Positions 11,101 through 26,100 of a stretch of 64,000 nt of DNA are shown here, piece by piece. Position 1 is the stretch's first letter. The number at the start of each line of letters is the position of its first letter. Position numbers and translations under genes: made by a program. The notes below the pieces were generated by a model. It did no database searches. It worked only from the letters and a program-made list of their open reading frames with translations, and was not told the DNA's origin. This stretch comes from Saccoglossus kowalevskii. Lineage: Eukaryota > Hemichordata > Enteropneusta > Harrimaniidae. Where the stretch lies: NCBI RefSeq assembly GCF_000003605.2, contig NW_003149775.1, forward strand, positions 57,658-121,657, given 5' to 3'.

Positions 11101-14100
11101 TTAGTATTAACCATATGGTATATATGGTATATCACGAGATTTCACACAGAATCACGAACTAAATTGAACAATTATCGCTAACTTCGATTATCTGACGTCG
11201 TTTGTTACTCTGAGATCTAATTTTCCATTTTACCTAATATTTTATGAATCCGCTTTCTAAGAATAAAACTATACTTAACAGGTAAATCGAACGTTACTTG
11301 TTTAATATTAATACTTGCGATTCATTGTTGGCGATAACATAACGCCTGCATATACTGGATGACTTTCTACTACTCTGCAATTTGATTGTTTGAAGTTGAA
11401 CATTGTCGAATATGAACGGATCTGTTTACTCAGAGAAGTGTGCACAGAAATATAGACACTCTGATTATTAGAAGAGCGGGGTTGCTCAAAGCAATATACG
11501 TGTTTCAAACAGTGAACAATTAATTAAGTTAGAACACGAACTTGATTAATTTACGGGAATGGGATATACTTTGACGTACGGGGATAACGTGTGTCTCTTG
11601 ATAAACGACGCCGGTCACTTGTAACTAAGAGGTTCATAAATCAATTACACCAATCTTGTATAAGTACATGGTTCTTTTACCCTATTCCAATCAGCCTTGC
11701 ACTAAGAGATGGTCAGTATGGCTTAGTTTATTGTATATCGCAGTAATCCACTTTAGTTTCTCACGTTTTGACATGCTTGTAATTAAATACTATCGCAGCT
11801 ACAGCTGCACAAGTTCAAATACAATAATGGAAAAATTCATCAAACTGTGTGTCAGAATATGTCAAATGTTCTAGAAACCGATTTTTCTTCACTATCAAAA
11901 TCATTCTTGCGGTGCGAGGTTATCTATCCGTCAATTAATAACGTACAATATTTCACACTCATTGACATTCAGTGGTAAACAAGAAATGAGATGTTATTCT
12001 GTGACGACCGTGGCAGTAGAGTGGATTCCGCGAACCGTTTCTATGAAGACAGTTTAGTCACAGAACATCTTAATGTCACAATATTTATAAATACTTCACG
12101 GCTTACGAAAATGTGAGAGAAAATTACACATGAATCTACGAATTCGAGTCGAGCACCAGCGATATTTGTAAACACCAGCGTTATGTGCACAAGATATCAC
12201 GTCAACATCACGATATATTTACGTCACGTATCACACCTGGGATATACTCATATCACATGACGTCACTTAAAAACTGCGATATATTCACGTGACGTCAGAT
12301 ATTTTGCATGAATACTAAGTAAATGGTTAACTTACTTTGTTACTGGTGGCTGATACTCCAGATAAAAACACTGTCTGTGCTATAATAAGCGCGATAATTA
12401 AATTAAAGTGAATGATATTGTGGTCATATTTCAGAGTACTGCAAATGAAAAAAATAAACATCTGTAAAAATCGATTCATTTTTGAAAATAACATGAATCT
12501 GCTACCATTTTAATACTGGCTGGTTATCATTCACCATTACTAGTAACAAAGTGAATGCAATTCGCAATGTTGTAGTAATTACTTTTTTAATAAAGCGCAC
12601 CAAAACACTTCGCCGACCTAAATTGTAACCCCTATTCAAAAGTTGTATTACACGTACCGACAGCACATCAATCTAACCGTATACCAAATAGTAGCATGAC
12701 AAGAAGGGTGTGTTAACCTGGTGCCCGGTAATTTAATGATTACATCGAATGCATTAATTAAAGTCTCCGCTGTGGGACAATCGTCCTTTAAAACTAATTT
12801 TGTGTGTCACGTGATAGTATTTGCCAGCAGCATATCGAATCAAATCGGCCGATAATGTTTATGAATTGAACAGGATTGGCTGCTGTTATTAGTAGGTGAT
12901 TTTGCGTTCACTACGAGATTTCGCATATGAAAGGCGCGCGGGCAAACGTTGCCGCAAAAACGTAATGATTTGATTATGCACTTGAACTTTTATATACTAG
13001 TATAGCTCAATGATAATGCCGAACTTTCAGAGAAGAATATTGCGCTGAAATACCTTTACTTCATCAAAATTTACCATCATCAAATGTGGACAGCACATTA
13101 TTAAGCATGGAAATATCGTAAAAATACTTTCGCGTTTGTCGAATCCCACGCGATGTTGACGCCGCTACGACGCTATGACCTTTGTTTTTCTTTTTGTTAC
13201 GTTCGATCTCACGCATAACGCGTGATCGCGAAGTGCATGGAAATGACCTATTCCGCAAGTCAATGTATACATAAGTGAAATAATCAATTGCATACAGTGA
13301 GATACAGACTATGTACAATACAGTGTATAAATATGTTAGATGAACTCACTCTAGCCATATAAACATAATTGCAGTTCCAACCAATGCAAATAACGATATA
13401 CTACATCCAACCATAGTGATGATCTCCAATGCCTTTACATGTGTTTCTGATATCTGTGTTCAATAACAGGAAATACATAATTTAACGTAGGGAAACGTAA
13501 CGCGAAGAAGTGTTATTAATTGTGTGTCGTTTTGTTTCCATAAACATAAATTGTTGTTCGGCTAGTTGCTGATGTGTTTAGTGACTTGGCAGGCTTATGT
13601 CACGTGGTTATATGTGTATGGTATTTATTACCGTGACATGGAATCATAGTACTTTTCAGGAAAACACAAAATTAATCATGATTTTAGCGAGATGTTCTAA
13701 TACTTTTGATTAGTTATGTAGGAAACGATTACCAAATATATCATGCAGAAGTTCTCGGTTTCCATGAGAACTGTGCGTCGTAGTTTATTTCGCCTTTTAA
13801 ATAATTCGAACAATCTGTACTTGAAATAAAATGGAATACGTATCTCAGTTTGTATTACTTGTAACACTGGCCTGTAATCACTGTTTTACTAATTTCGTTA
13901 AAGGGACATCTTCATTTAAATCTAATCTTACAAAAAATTTGCTTTCTGGAATAAAATTACAATGATAACAAAATATAGATTAAAATTGTAAACAACATAA
14001 AGAATAGTGTCCCATAATTCCTAGGTTTGGCAGGTTCCCCTTTAAAGGGTGGTGCTCGTCGTGCCGCGTTCTGTTCGATATGGGACTCATAGAAACTTAC

Positions 14101-17100
14101 ACAACGCGTGTGAAATACATTGTTAATTTTCATGAAATTCGAACACACGCCCTTTAATTTCACTTAGTAATAATCAAATAAATATTATATTGTTTTACCC
14201 TCAATCCCCCGCAACGCTGTTTGCTTAACTCAGAAATCTCTGTTTTTTTGTTTCATTCAAGTTAATTAGAAAGTTGCCATTAGCTCATATACAAGTATTA
14301 TTGCAATACCATAGCACGTGTAATAGTGTATGAGCTATCAGAAAGCATGAATTAAATTGTAATAAGAATCAAATGAAAACAATCATGTATCGGTAACTAA
14401 GAATATATGCACATAGCTGACGTCATTACGCGGATTAATACAGACCATATATGACATATCACCATAAACGACCGGGTGACGTTGACAGAGAAAAGTTTTA
14501 TTTATACATTTTATAAAGACGTTGAAAAACTAAGATTACTAGATTCTAATACCAATAATTAGTTTCGTCGATATCATAAAGGTCCCTACTAAAGTTCAAA
14601 GTCGCTGTCATACAAGGTGATACAATAGGTGAAACAGTAATTTAACGTTAATGAGTTTTCATAAATGTCAATCCACGGCAATGGTCGTTCACTGTTGTGC
14701 GAACAGCGGTGTATACTATATTTAGCAATGAGTTCTGATTGTTGAGCTACAATGAGTGCATAGCTTTGTATAATGGCAACACTGTTTCCATGCATACCCT
14801 GAATAGCCTAATTTATCTACAATATGAAGTTTTCAAAAATCACTAATGAGGAAAGTATGTAAGTTAATACAGAATTTATGAATGCCAGTAAAATCCCGAT
14901 GTGTACAATGGCATTTGGATTACAACTCATATTTGCTATGATGTTTGTAGTGAATAAACTCTGCCATGCTTTGCTCACACAGCCAAATTACAATGTATCG
15001 TTAGACAGGCGTGCTGGCGAATATTGAATCGCGGCGGACAGTGCTTGTACCTGTATTTATTTGTCTACGAATGTACCAATAATATTAGGAGATTACCGTA
15101 TGCATCTCACGAACGTGAATGGTTTCGGGTGAATGCATAATGAATAATCAGTCTGTCAAGAATTCTTTAAAACAGAATTGTTAAGGTGGAACTGCGCATT
15201 ATGGAGTGCAACACACTCGGGGTTAGCACCTTGCAATGAATAACGTAACCATCAACTATATTCCTCCGTGTTTGCACATATAATTTACAGTTTTGCATTG
15301 TTTGAAAGACATATTTTCATTATAACTTATAACAAAATAAAATAAAACATATTAGCGTAATCGAGTTAATCCGAAATGAAACCGCATATTTCAACGAAGA
15401 CTGTTCACATGGAAAGCTGCACGTTGTTCGGTATGGTTCTACGTAATGTTTGAGCCGATAGGAAAAAATGCCATAATCTTTTCACTTTTATTATTATGAT
15501 ATGAAAAAATACACATTTGGGTCAGTGTCAATTTTTCATGAAACAAAATTCCCGAAATGTTATGGACATGGGTCAGAATTTGCAATTTTGCTGACTTTTA
15601 TTATGAGATTATTTCTTCGTATCTCAATTTTTTCTCGGTACCATGGGATTAAAATGTCATATAGTTGATATAAATCCCACATATTTTAAAAATGACATTC
15701 TCAGTGAGTTTTCAGTGTGATATTATATTCCCATCACATACAATGGGATATTCCCATAATGCATTGCACAAATGTGCAGTGACATGCTCAGTAGTGACAC
15801 ATTTGAATTCATTGCGAACTGCCTTAAATACATTGTTTGTATATACAAAGTACGAGCACGTGCTTTGCGGCGACGACGGCACTTTCATTTCCCACTGACC
15901 ACCTCACCACGCCGACAATTGTTGACTATTGCAGTTTCGACGTGATGGAAATTTTACATGTAAAATTTGTGTACATAACTCTCACAAATGAATCGATCTA
16001 TTATTTCACAAATCAGAAATCATTATTCGCAAACCAAAGAATCATATAAAGTGTTCTGGCAAGCAGGCTAATGAATTGTTCAATACCACTGTTTCGTCTG
16101 TGACAGTTACCACATAGTTTAATTTCCGTAGATGGTTACCATTCATTCTCCATTGTTATTCGTTATCATGGCAACCAAAGCAACCCCGAACACTCAAGTC
16201 GTTGTCACTATTTCTCTCTGAATTTTAGCTCATCCCAAAATGTCTCTGTGAACTTGTGTTCAGCCTGTTTTCTTCAATTCGCTGTTCTTTTGAAAACTTC
16301 TTGAAGGGTCTTCCTGATTGATGACGACATCTATTCATGGATTTTCCGCATTTGCGACTGGTGTGCGTCGATGACTACTGCTAAAACAGTTGACCACACA
16401 GCCCCTCCCCCACCACCACCACCGACGCACGCATACACAATAATCGGGCTAAGAATTATAATGGCGGCTTGATACATGTGCAGTCATATATGTTGTCATT
16501 GGCGTGACCATGCGCGTCCGTTACAGGACATCAAGCGTGGAAGTATTAAACTGTAATCTCTGTTTATCATTACTAAATGTATACTACCAGTACATATAGT
16601 GTAAATAATTGATAGCAATGCATGGATGTCTGTGCAGTGCGAGCATCTCTCTAGTGATACCTGGAAGAATTGATAGCAATGCATGGATGTCTGTGCAGTG
16701 CGAGCATCTCTCTAGTGATACCTGGAAGAATTGATAACAATGCATGGATGTCTGTGCAGTGCGAGCATCTCTCTAGTGATACCTGGAAGAATTGATAGCA
16801 ATGCATGGATGTCTGTGCAGTGCGAGCATCTCTCTAGTGATACCTGGAAGAATTGATAGCAATGCATGGATGTCTGTGCAGTGCGAGCATCTCTCTAGTG
16901 ATACCTGGAAGAATTGATAGCAATGCATGGATGTCTGTGCAGTGCGAGCATCTCTCTAGTGATACCTGGAAGAATTCATAGCAATGCATGGATGTCTGTG
17001 CAGTGCGAGCATCTCTCTAGTGATACCTGGAAGAATTCATAGCAATGCATGGATGTCTGTGCAGTGCGAGCATCTCTCTAGTGATACCTGGAAGAATTGA

Positions 17101-20100
17101 TAGCAATGCATGGATGTCTGTGCAGTGCGAGCATCTCTCTAGTGATACCTGGAAGAATTGATAGCAATGCATGGATGTCTGTGCAGTGCGAGCATCTCTC
17201 TAGTGATACCTGGAAGAATTCATTTTTATTTTCATGCTCGGTTGTGTTTGTTGCTAAACCCGTTGTTAACGCAATTGTTGCCAACACTGGATCACCTAGG
17301 GGAAACTCTGATTGAATCATATCTCGTGAAATCTCGCCAGATTTAAACGTCGAAAGTCTCCGTAAAATATTATTGGCGAGGACTGCGTGATCACCTATCA
17401 CCGTATGTTGCACGTGTTGGTATTTTGGATTAATGGCCCCACAGTCTTCCTGTCATGTCCGTGATATAAGACTACCTGTATCGACTCGTTACTTCTTTAA
17501 TTCAATTTGGTGAGGAGACGTGTTTTAGGAGCTGTTGTCGTGCATAGAATGCACAGTAATCTCTAGCATGAATTAACGGACATGCCAAGCTGACATACCC
17601 TCTATTAAGCTTTAGTGACGGTAATATTTGGACCTAGACGCTTCGCATACAAGCTACAAACCAGTAGTTGAATCAAAGCAGAATTTGATACATCGACAAA
17701 AAATGTTGACAGATAAACTGCTCTCTGATTGGTCTAACTGTTAGATGGTCGAGTTGAGTAGCCAATCAGGTAACATCTTATAATTCGGGGATATACATGT
17801 ATTATAATGTGAACAGCACACATTTACGGTCTCTGGCGCCCTTGTTAATCATGCCGAATCGCAATAATCATCAAATAATATTAAATTACAACATATAATT
17901 CCATTTCAAGACCTATTATGGCATCACGAATGAATACTGACACATGTCAAAACGCATTGATTTTACATTTCGTTAATTTGCCTATCGTATTTGACTCTTT
18001 AACATAGACCGAAAGTGACAACGTGAAAGACGTATTTTTAATTATGTGACCATTAGGCAAGCACATCAAATATAACTACGGCTGTTTGTGTGAATTTAGA
18101 TGAGCCTGACATTGTGCATATATTTTATTGAAGCAGTTTGAGTATCTTAGCAACCATTCTGTTTCAGAATTTATGGTTCTATATTGTTACTCAACTAAGG
18201 GAATTGTTTTATTTAGTACTCCTTAACTTGCAATAGTATTTTCAATGTTAAAATTGTCATGTGGTCTGCCTTTCTGAGTGATCACTCATAGATACGAGTC
18301 AAACACAAATGGCCTTCGCAAACAAGACATATAGTGTTAGATAACACAAGTTAGATATTAAGTAATGAAAATGTCCACTGATTTCGTCACACTGCCTTTC
18401 AAACATTTCATAGGATTTTGTAACAAATTTTTGGAATATTGAATAAATTAATTATTACACATAAGGCTATAGTTACACTTACCGTGAATTCTTTGATCTG
18501 CATAAGGACGGCAAAATTAGTGGTGTGATTACATTGACACTTGGTGTGGTCATTGTTTGACGCATCGTAATCAACGCTACAACCAAATTGTTCCCACACT
18601 CTGTAATAAGATGAACAGACAATATATGCTGTATAATACGAATAACGTTGATCATTTGCCACGAGTAACATTGATAAGCGAGGTGTAACTGTACGCTGAC
18701 ATTTTCGGGAGCTACTCGGTTATTACTACCGATCGATTGTGGAATTTAATTTTAAAACAAAAAAACATGACAATTAGCCAAATTAGTAACGTTTAGCCAA
18801 TACAAATTAATAAATCTTCGTTATAACCACTCAAGTGATATTAGTATCGGTACATGCGTGTGAAACCAATAGCGATGCATGCAGTGGTATTGCGCTGATT
18901 TCCACTTGTGTCGACATTTAACGAGAATTACTGTAAATGAGATGACGATATTATGTTTCACATTAATAAACAGAGTAGTTTCAGAACCCGATATTCTGTC
19001 AGATTGCAACGCTCTAATACACGTGTACAAGTATCCTTGGTACAATGAAAGTCATGAAACTAGAAATGCGATATCCCAGTTTACACTAGCAGTAAAATCA
19101 AACTTTTCTGAACATGTTCTACACTGTATCTTTTACTTGCTACCAATTTGTCTAAAAATGTTGAAAACCATTTGCTAGAAAATGCATTCATACACAGTGT
19201 CCATTTACATGTACAGTTCAACATGTAATACTTGATACATGTGTAGCACATGTAATGAATAATCCACGTCATTTCAGTAGACTTACCTTGCGTCGTAGTC
19301 ATAGAAACTACACAGAGGCTGCTGCTTTGTCAGCGTTGTCTCAATCACCGTTGTTCTTGTACTTTCCGTACTGAACATCTCATCAGATCTTGGAATTAGA
19401 GACTGTAATACAAATACACATATAAATGGTTTTCAGTAGTATATTATAAATACACTATGCAATGAGTGAATATTGTAGTATACTGTAAATACACTATGCA
19501 ATGGATGAGTTTTAAAAGGATACTAAAACAATTAAAAGCGGGGGATATTTAGGTCTTTATTAATTAGTTATGTCGCCTAAAATATTAACAGATAATACAA
19601 TTTGAATTCAGATAGCTCCATAAAATAGACAATGGGTCAAAAGTATGCCAACTGACAAATGTGTAAAGACAATTGTAAATTAGAGTTATCACGTGATATA
19701 TATGAGAACGGACACTAATGATAAACCCAGTGGTTGTACTAACCGTTTCACATACACTAGCAACATCATTACAAATTATTGTTTTCTTTGATATGTTTAG
19801 AAATGATACATATAGCTCTGGCTAACAGGAATCTTGTATATTCAGATTGTTTTATCTCTTATATACATCGTTAACAAATATTGAGTCAAGCCATTTTATT
19901 CGCTGTGGTTGCCATTCAGTGTGTGTTATAATTTTGTGTAAACAATGTATATTACACACATTGTAAATGTCTTACACGTGACGTTTTAAATAAATATGAC
20001 TATTTTAATATTAACTGTTTTGAATAAATTGACACAGACTTGGTAATCCATGGGAACACACTGTGTTTTGGTGTAGAGTTTACAACAAGATTGCCTAACC

Positions 20101-23100
20101 ACAAACACGGTATTATAGACTTCATGGTATGACATCGCGTGTCTGGCAATAATATAGTACGGTACGATGAATATGTAAATATAACGCATTTCACCTTAGT
20201 TTGCAGAGTATAAATAACCAGGCGATTAACTTGAATTCACAATCTATAGTATACAATACAATATGAACAGGTTACCGTATACTAAATGAAAGTTCAGCAC
20301 AACCAACCTGTTGATGTTGGAGTAGGAATTCCACAGGAATTGATCTATGCACACCGTCAATCCAAAGCTGACATGACAGTACTCCGGAATTCATCACCAA
20401 TGTCGTATGCTCATTCTGTGGTTTCTCGTCTACATGACTGTGAAATATACAATGACATGTTGTTAATGTATACGGTGAAACATTTTACTTGAAGTCGTAA
20501 CGGTAATATTACTGATTTAAACATGCAATATGCAGGAAAAAGAAATATTTGTTTTTAATATTGTTCGATACTGTAAATTAAATCGGGATATGGTTTATCC
20601 TGAAGCAAAAACTCTCGCGTTCACATGATACGCAAAAACATTAGTTTAATAAAAATTCAAAACTATTAATACGCACGTGTAGTTATTGTTATTGTACGTA
20701 CCAAAACAACCAGTGCGCATGCGTATTAGAGAATGTCATTGTTTCATCGAACAAATACTCAGATGTTTTCAGGTTATAATAAATCATTGCCCAATGCAGT
20801 TATCAATATGAAGTATCAAATAATAACAATCTTTCTGTATCTTTAAAGTTTTGGGTAACTTATTCAGAACATCAATATGTAGATATCTTTTGAGCATGTG
20901 TGAGTAATTGAAAACGTACTATGTATAGTTTATTGTTTTGTATTAAATGATCGGGGCAATGAAGGTGATGTGATTCGGTCTTCACTCTGACGGATATTAG
21001 CATTTAATATATAATATGTATCTGGACTGCGGCCAAGCCCCGGGGACACCAAATGTCAATACATGAGTTGTATGTCCAAGTCATGCGATTTCATGCGACC
21101 TGAATTATTGACATGCCAGCTGATTCAAAACGCCTGTTATAATCGGACAATGTTTCGCTATATCGGCTTGGATTTCACGACAATTAAGTGAAATAAAATG
21201 TATATTAGTCAGTTTAACACTCTTGCCTACTAGTGATTTTTGCAAAGGTGCCAATGACGAACAACTACCTGTGTAATACGTGTAAGCTGAGAGAATTCCA
21301 AATGTATGATTGGAATTGTTTTGGGGCTAACACCCTTCAGTCATGTCCACATCGTATTTGTATTATTTTAAAACAAATATTCTGCGTGAGAAACGTCACA
21401 CATGTATGCCTTAAAATGTGCTGGCTGCTTGATAACTAAAAAACATTGTATCCCCCCTACTTGAAGATCGACATGTGGCACACCGTTTAACTTTTAAAGT
21501 CTTATTTTATCATGGAGCAATGTGAATCATCTGAGTGCGTTGTAAGTCTGAAACTTACATATTTACAATATTCTATTTTACAATTTTAGAATTGAATGAG
21601 CTCAATATCAATGTATTAAACGTATAAAATAAGTGTTGTACATCTGCTCCCAGTAGAAAATATATGTGCGTTTAGTAACCACCCATCGTCTTAGCCCAAT
21701 TGGTGTCATCTTTTTACCAACAAACTTGAATTGCTCGATATTATGTATAATTGGGGTTAGTATTTGTGAAAAGCTCAATTGACATGACATTCACGCGAAG
21801 TAATGAGAATTTACATTCCATTACACTTCACTGTGTCGGCAATTGCTACGCGATGAAACTTCAAATTAGTTTTCGCGACAACTATATGAGCAAACCAACG
21901 TATATGTATATTGGATAGGTTCATGTATGTGTTTTTGCGACTTCACATTGCTTCTGAAAAACACTTGATAAAACTAGTCAGACAAATTATGCAGTAAAAA
22001 TAATAAATTCTGAGAATACTGCAATCATATTTACACCCAAGGGTATAGGCACTCAGGTTAAGTAGACCCATGAGTAAGGTTAATAACAGAGCTAATAAAA
22101 CAACGCTTCCCCTCACCATTATTATAGTACGAGTGTAGATTATTGTTGACCATAAATAAACCTCAGATTGCAGTGTTGTCAGTCACTCAATACACTGCAG
22201 GTGTTTATACTTTATAACTCACTCTAATCCTACGCAAATCATTCAGTACGTCATGATACTGAACAAATATCCATTGTGTAAGGGTTTTGCATTTGATAAT
22301 ATAACGTCAGTATTTCAACAACGAATATCGCATATAATCATCAATGTAAATAATTATTCATAATTTGGAGATTTTTTGAAACTGGAATACGTTTATATCA
22401 TAACTCAATATATATTATTTTAGCGTGTCCGTACAAAATTTAAGTTGTATTTTGTGACAACTTATTGAAAATATGATCGCCACTCACACAACTATTCATT
22501 AAAGAAAGCATTCAGTGAGATGAATAAAACAGCAAACGTGTAATGGAGTACATCGTCATTTGCTATTGTATGTACCACTTACAAACGATAGAAACTGTTA
22601 TTAATTCTGCGGGCGCCAGTTCTGCCCTGTGCCGCCGAAATGATTTTGTGTAGTCTTCTTCTTCCCATATGAAATGTTGATACAATTTGACAGGCCTTTT
22701 GACTAACAACTAAAAGCAATATATTATCTATATGGTACAGCATGGTGATGACATTAAGTGACAATTTGCCGCCAAAATGTGAAAATATTTGAACTGAATT
22801 GAGGTCGGGAAAATACATTCAAAGGGTGTATAAATTATTTTGAAATAACCAAACTCTAGGGATGAAAACAAATAATTATTATTGTTTCAAAATGTTGTGA
22901 TAGGGTGACCCAGTTCACGCACCTGAAGAAGGATTTTGATTTGTATTTAATATATATTATTATTAAATTCCTACAATACTGTAATCCTTATAATTGGGGG
23001 TATAGTAAAACACACAGCAACATAATGGATTTGTAAGTTGTTATGAAATAAACAAACTATGATCCAAATAACTTATGTAGTACTATGTGTAACATGTACT

Positions 23101-26100
23101 CCACTATGAGTGACATATAATCAGAAGATTTACGACATTACTGATATGAGACGTCGACTCAATTCGTAATTATTCCAGGCGACATTGCTTTGTGCACGTA
23201 AAACTGATTCACGCTATTACCGTATCAAATTGACTGGATCCCAATACTTAAGACATTTGATATACTTAGCAGATGAAATGAGTTTCACTGTAAATTGGTA
23301 TCCAGCAGTTCAAGTATTCGCTTTCTACTATAACATCGTGCTAAAGATCTTTACAATTTTTTCAGAATCCTTGTCTTTATATAAAGCTAGACGTGTATTG
23401 CATAACATGGTTTGAATTACACGGTAATCTAACATAGAGTAGCATGAACAAACCATAAAATTTGCATATATAGAATAAATGATAAATTGCAAATTAAAAA
23501 AGGGGATGTTCGAATTTGTTTACATGGCAACTGTGACTGTGGGACGTCTCGTATCATTAATACAACCCAATATGGAGTGGATATGCTTGCTGTTTATACA
23601 CCGTATCTAACTACATCTGGTCAACAGACGAAGTTGTGCTGTGAATTGCGTTCATGCATTCTGACAATATTGTCATCCAGTTAGAGCGCGCCGTACGAGA
23701 GATCGTCAAGAAACTATGTTGTGAGTTTTGATTAGTTGCTCCAGCGAGAACTGAATGCGATTGAAATATCAATTCTGTGAGATGTAGCAATGTACACGTA
23801 CAACAGGAAATACAAGCGATTTTAATGAAGCCATTTAGAATTTAAAAAAAAAATTGTACAAAACTGTAATTCATAGTTCATCGTTTCATTCACTTACGTA
23901 CACACATGAGACGATTGTATGGCACCAATTTTGGTACAAAAAATATTTATGCGCAAATTTATTTATGCATATTGTCACATTTGTGTCTATATTATATATT
24001 AACGTATACATCAATGTGCAGTTTGACCAGCATACTTATCAAATGAAATAGAAATATTCTTAAAGTTTTTTTTAACTCGTCAATATATAGTGCAAAAACA
24101 CACATAACAGTGAAATATATCCAGAATAATTCTTAGCAAATTGAAGAGAAAACAGTTTATACTTATACAGCGAAACATTTCGTTCTCTAAGCTTTAGAAC
24201 ATCTCACTAACACTGATTCGCCAATTTTTGCATTTGTTTTTATCTGATGTTTCGTTCTCTTCCATATATCAATTGTATTTCTACACTATGGTAATTAAGT
24301 AGCGAATAGACGTCTATATTAATTGGGCTCTTCTGTTGGAATACGATTAAGAACCCCGCAAAAAAAAGCTTTCAAATTTGACACGTAGCTTTTTTAGTAG
24401 TTTCCCCTACTTCATATAGAGATAGTGACTTCATGAAGCCAGATTGTAATTGGATGACACTTACCATGACCCTTCATGAATGACACGTGTTTTCATGTAC
24501 ATCATCAATTTGTGTCGCATATGTATGCTGTACAATGGCATACATACGTAATTATTCTCGTATCTATCTAGTCTATTCAAAAAGGTGACTACAACCGCAG
24601 CTAATTAAGGAGGACTTAGCATAGAAACGTGATGATTTTTCAATTCCTGCTACCTGATGAATATTTGCGCAAAAATGCATTTCTCAGTGTTTATATATGA
24701 GGTGTATCACAGTGGCGTTTTAAATTTGACGCAAAATGACAACGCCAAAATCATCGAATTTTCGGGAAACTCTGCGTGTATTTAATTTTTAGACGATTCT
24801 GCGTCAATGTAACGATCTTAATTGATGTGCAACTAAACCTTACCCTCTATGTATTCGTAACTATGTAATAGTTCCAGATAATTTTTATATATAAGAAAAC
24901 AGGTGAATATATTCGGTAGCATTCTCTGCTTAACGGCTTGTACGACGAGAATTATTTAACAAGTTATTTTACTGCATGCGTATGATGTCGCGTATCGGTG
25001 CTTGTAAAATGTACCCTATGACGTCACGTACTAATGCTAGTTACACAGACATTATGATTTCGAAATATTGACATTGTTAAGGTGTAATGAAATCAGCACG
25101 TGTACGAATGGATATAGGTATGGAAGTTATCATTCGTGTCCCATGAACTGACGCGTCTCCTATAGCCATAATTTCGTTGCTAGCCGTATAGGGATATAGT
25201 AAATGTGGTTATGTCAAAATCGAACAAGCTCCATTGCATTATTCGATATTTAGAGTATATATATTTTTTTATTTTCAGAGACGACTATGAAAACAACTTT
25301 CATTTCGAGATAGCAACTACTGGTAGTAAGTACCTCATAAACAATAGCACGAGTAATACATATATCAAGATGTTTTGCATCGGCCCAACTTTCACTGTGA
25401 TTACCAGGCAACTAGAGTATTTGAGTGAATTTATGTGTACGCGTGAATTTACACATTGCATTATTACTGCCCATACCGACTCACTACTCCTTATTCGTGT
25501 TCTTATAATCCATTAGAATATGTCACTGTGCTCGTTTTAATTTAATTTTGATGAACATTTCAAATATAGTCAATTTTTCATTTTTTTTATAATCAGTATT
25601 ACCACGTGACAGTGAAGTTGAGACTATCTGACAGAAGCGTTTTTGTGGAATAACGTATGTATGATTAAATGTTGTTATTTCTAGTTCGGAAGTCATATTG
25701 CGAGACAACGATCCTACGTAGAGGCGGCGGCACAAAATTTTGCATGGAGGGCGAGATCTGTTCACCATCCGACGCGCCCAAGGCGCGACCTTTCTAGGGG
25801 GGTCCGAGAAGCATGCTCACCATTAAAATGTGTGAAATCTATACCTTCTGAAACGCTATTTTCTGCATTTAGAGGGGCAAATTTTGCTGGCACAAAGGGG
25901 AGCAGCTTGATTTTAAAGCGGCGACGCCCCCTCTGCCCACCTATGCCGCAACCACTGCTACGATATATCTGCGTTACTTCCTTGGTTGCAATCAACCAAA
26001 TGTACATTTATAACACAATTTTTTCTCTCCAGAGTTTGGCATATAATTTAACCTGGTAGCTTTTAAAACATGTTCGCCCCATTGATCGATTCAATTAAAT

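Larger units (their letters stand above)
13454..18482 (-). other. receptor intron 11 (5 kb)
   Basis: It separates the GPS exon from the TM1 exon. Contents: element B (14043-14156), a 61-bp tandem array (16608-17221) and an 80-codon exon-like ORF (17210-17449). The remainder is AT-rich with no structure I can support. Confidence 0.6.

Noticed and set aside
20286-20492. Plus-strand 68-codon ORF starting [12 protein letters not shown]
   Set aside because: Antisense shadow of receptor exon 9, whose minus-strand frame has GAIN motifs and correct splice phases.
25280-25325. Plus-strand mini-exon [15 protein letters not shown] with T-rich acceptor and GTAAGT donor
   Set aside because: No partner exons on the plus strand and it lies inside a minus-strand intron; probably chance.
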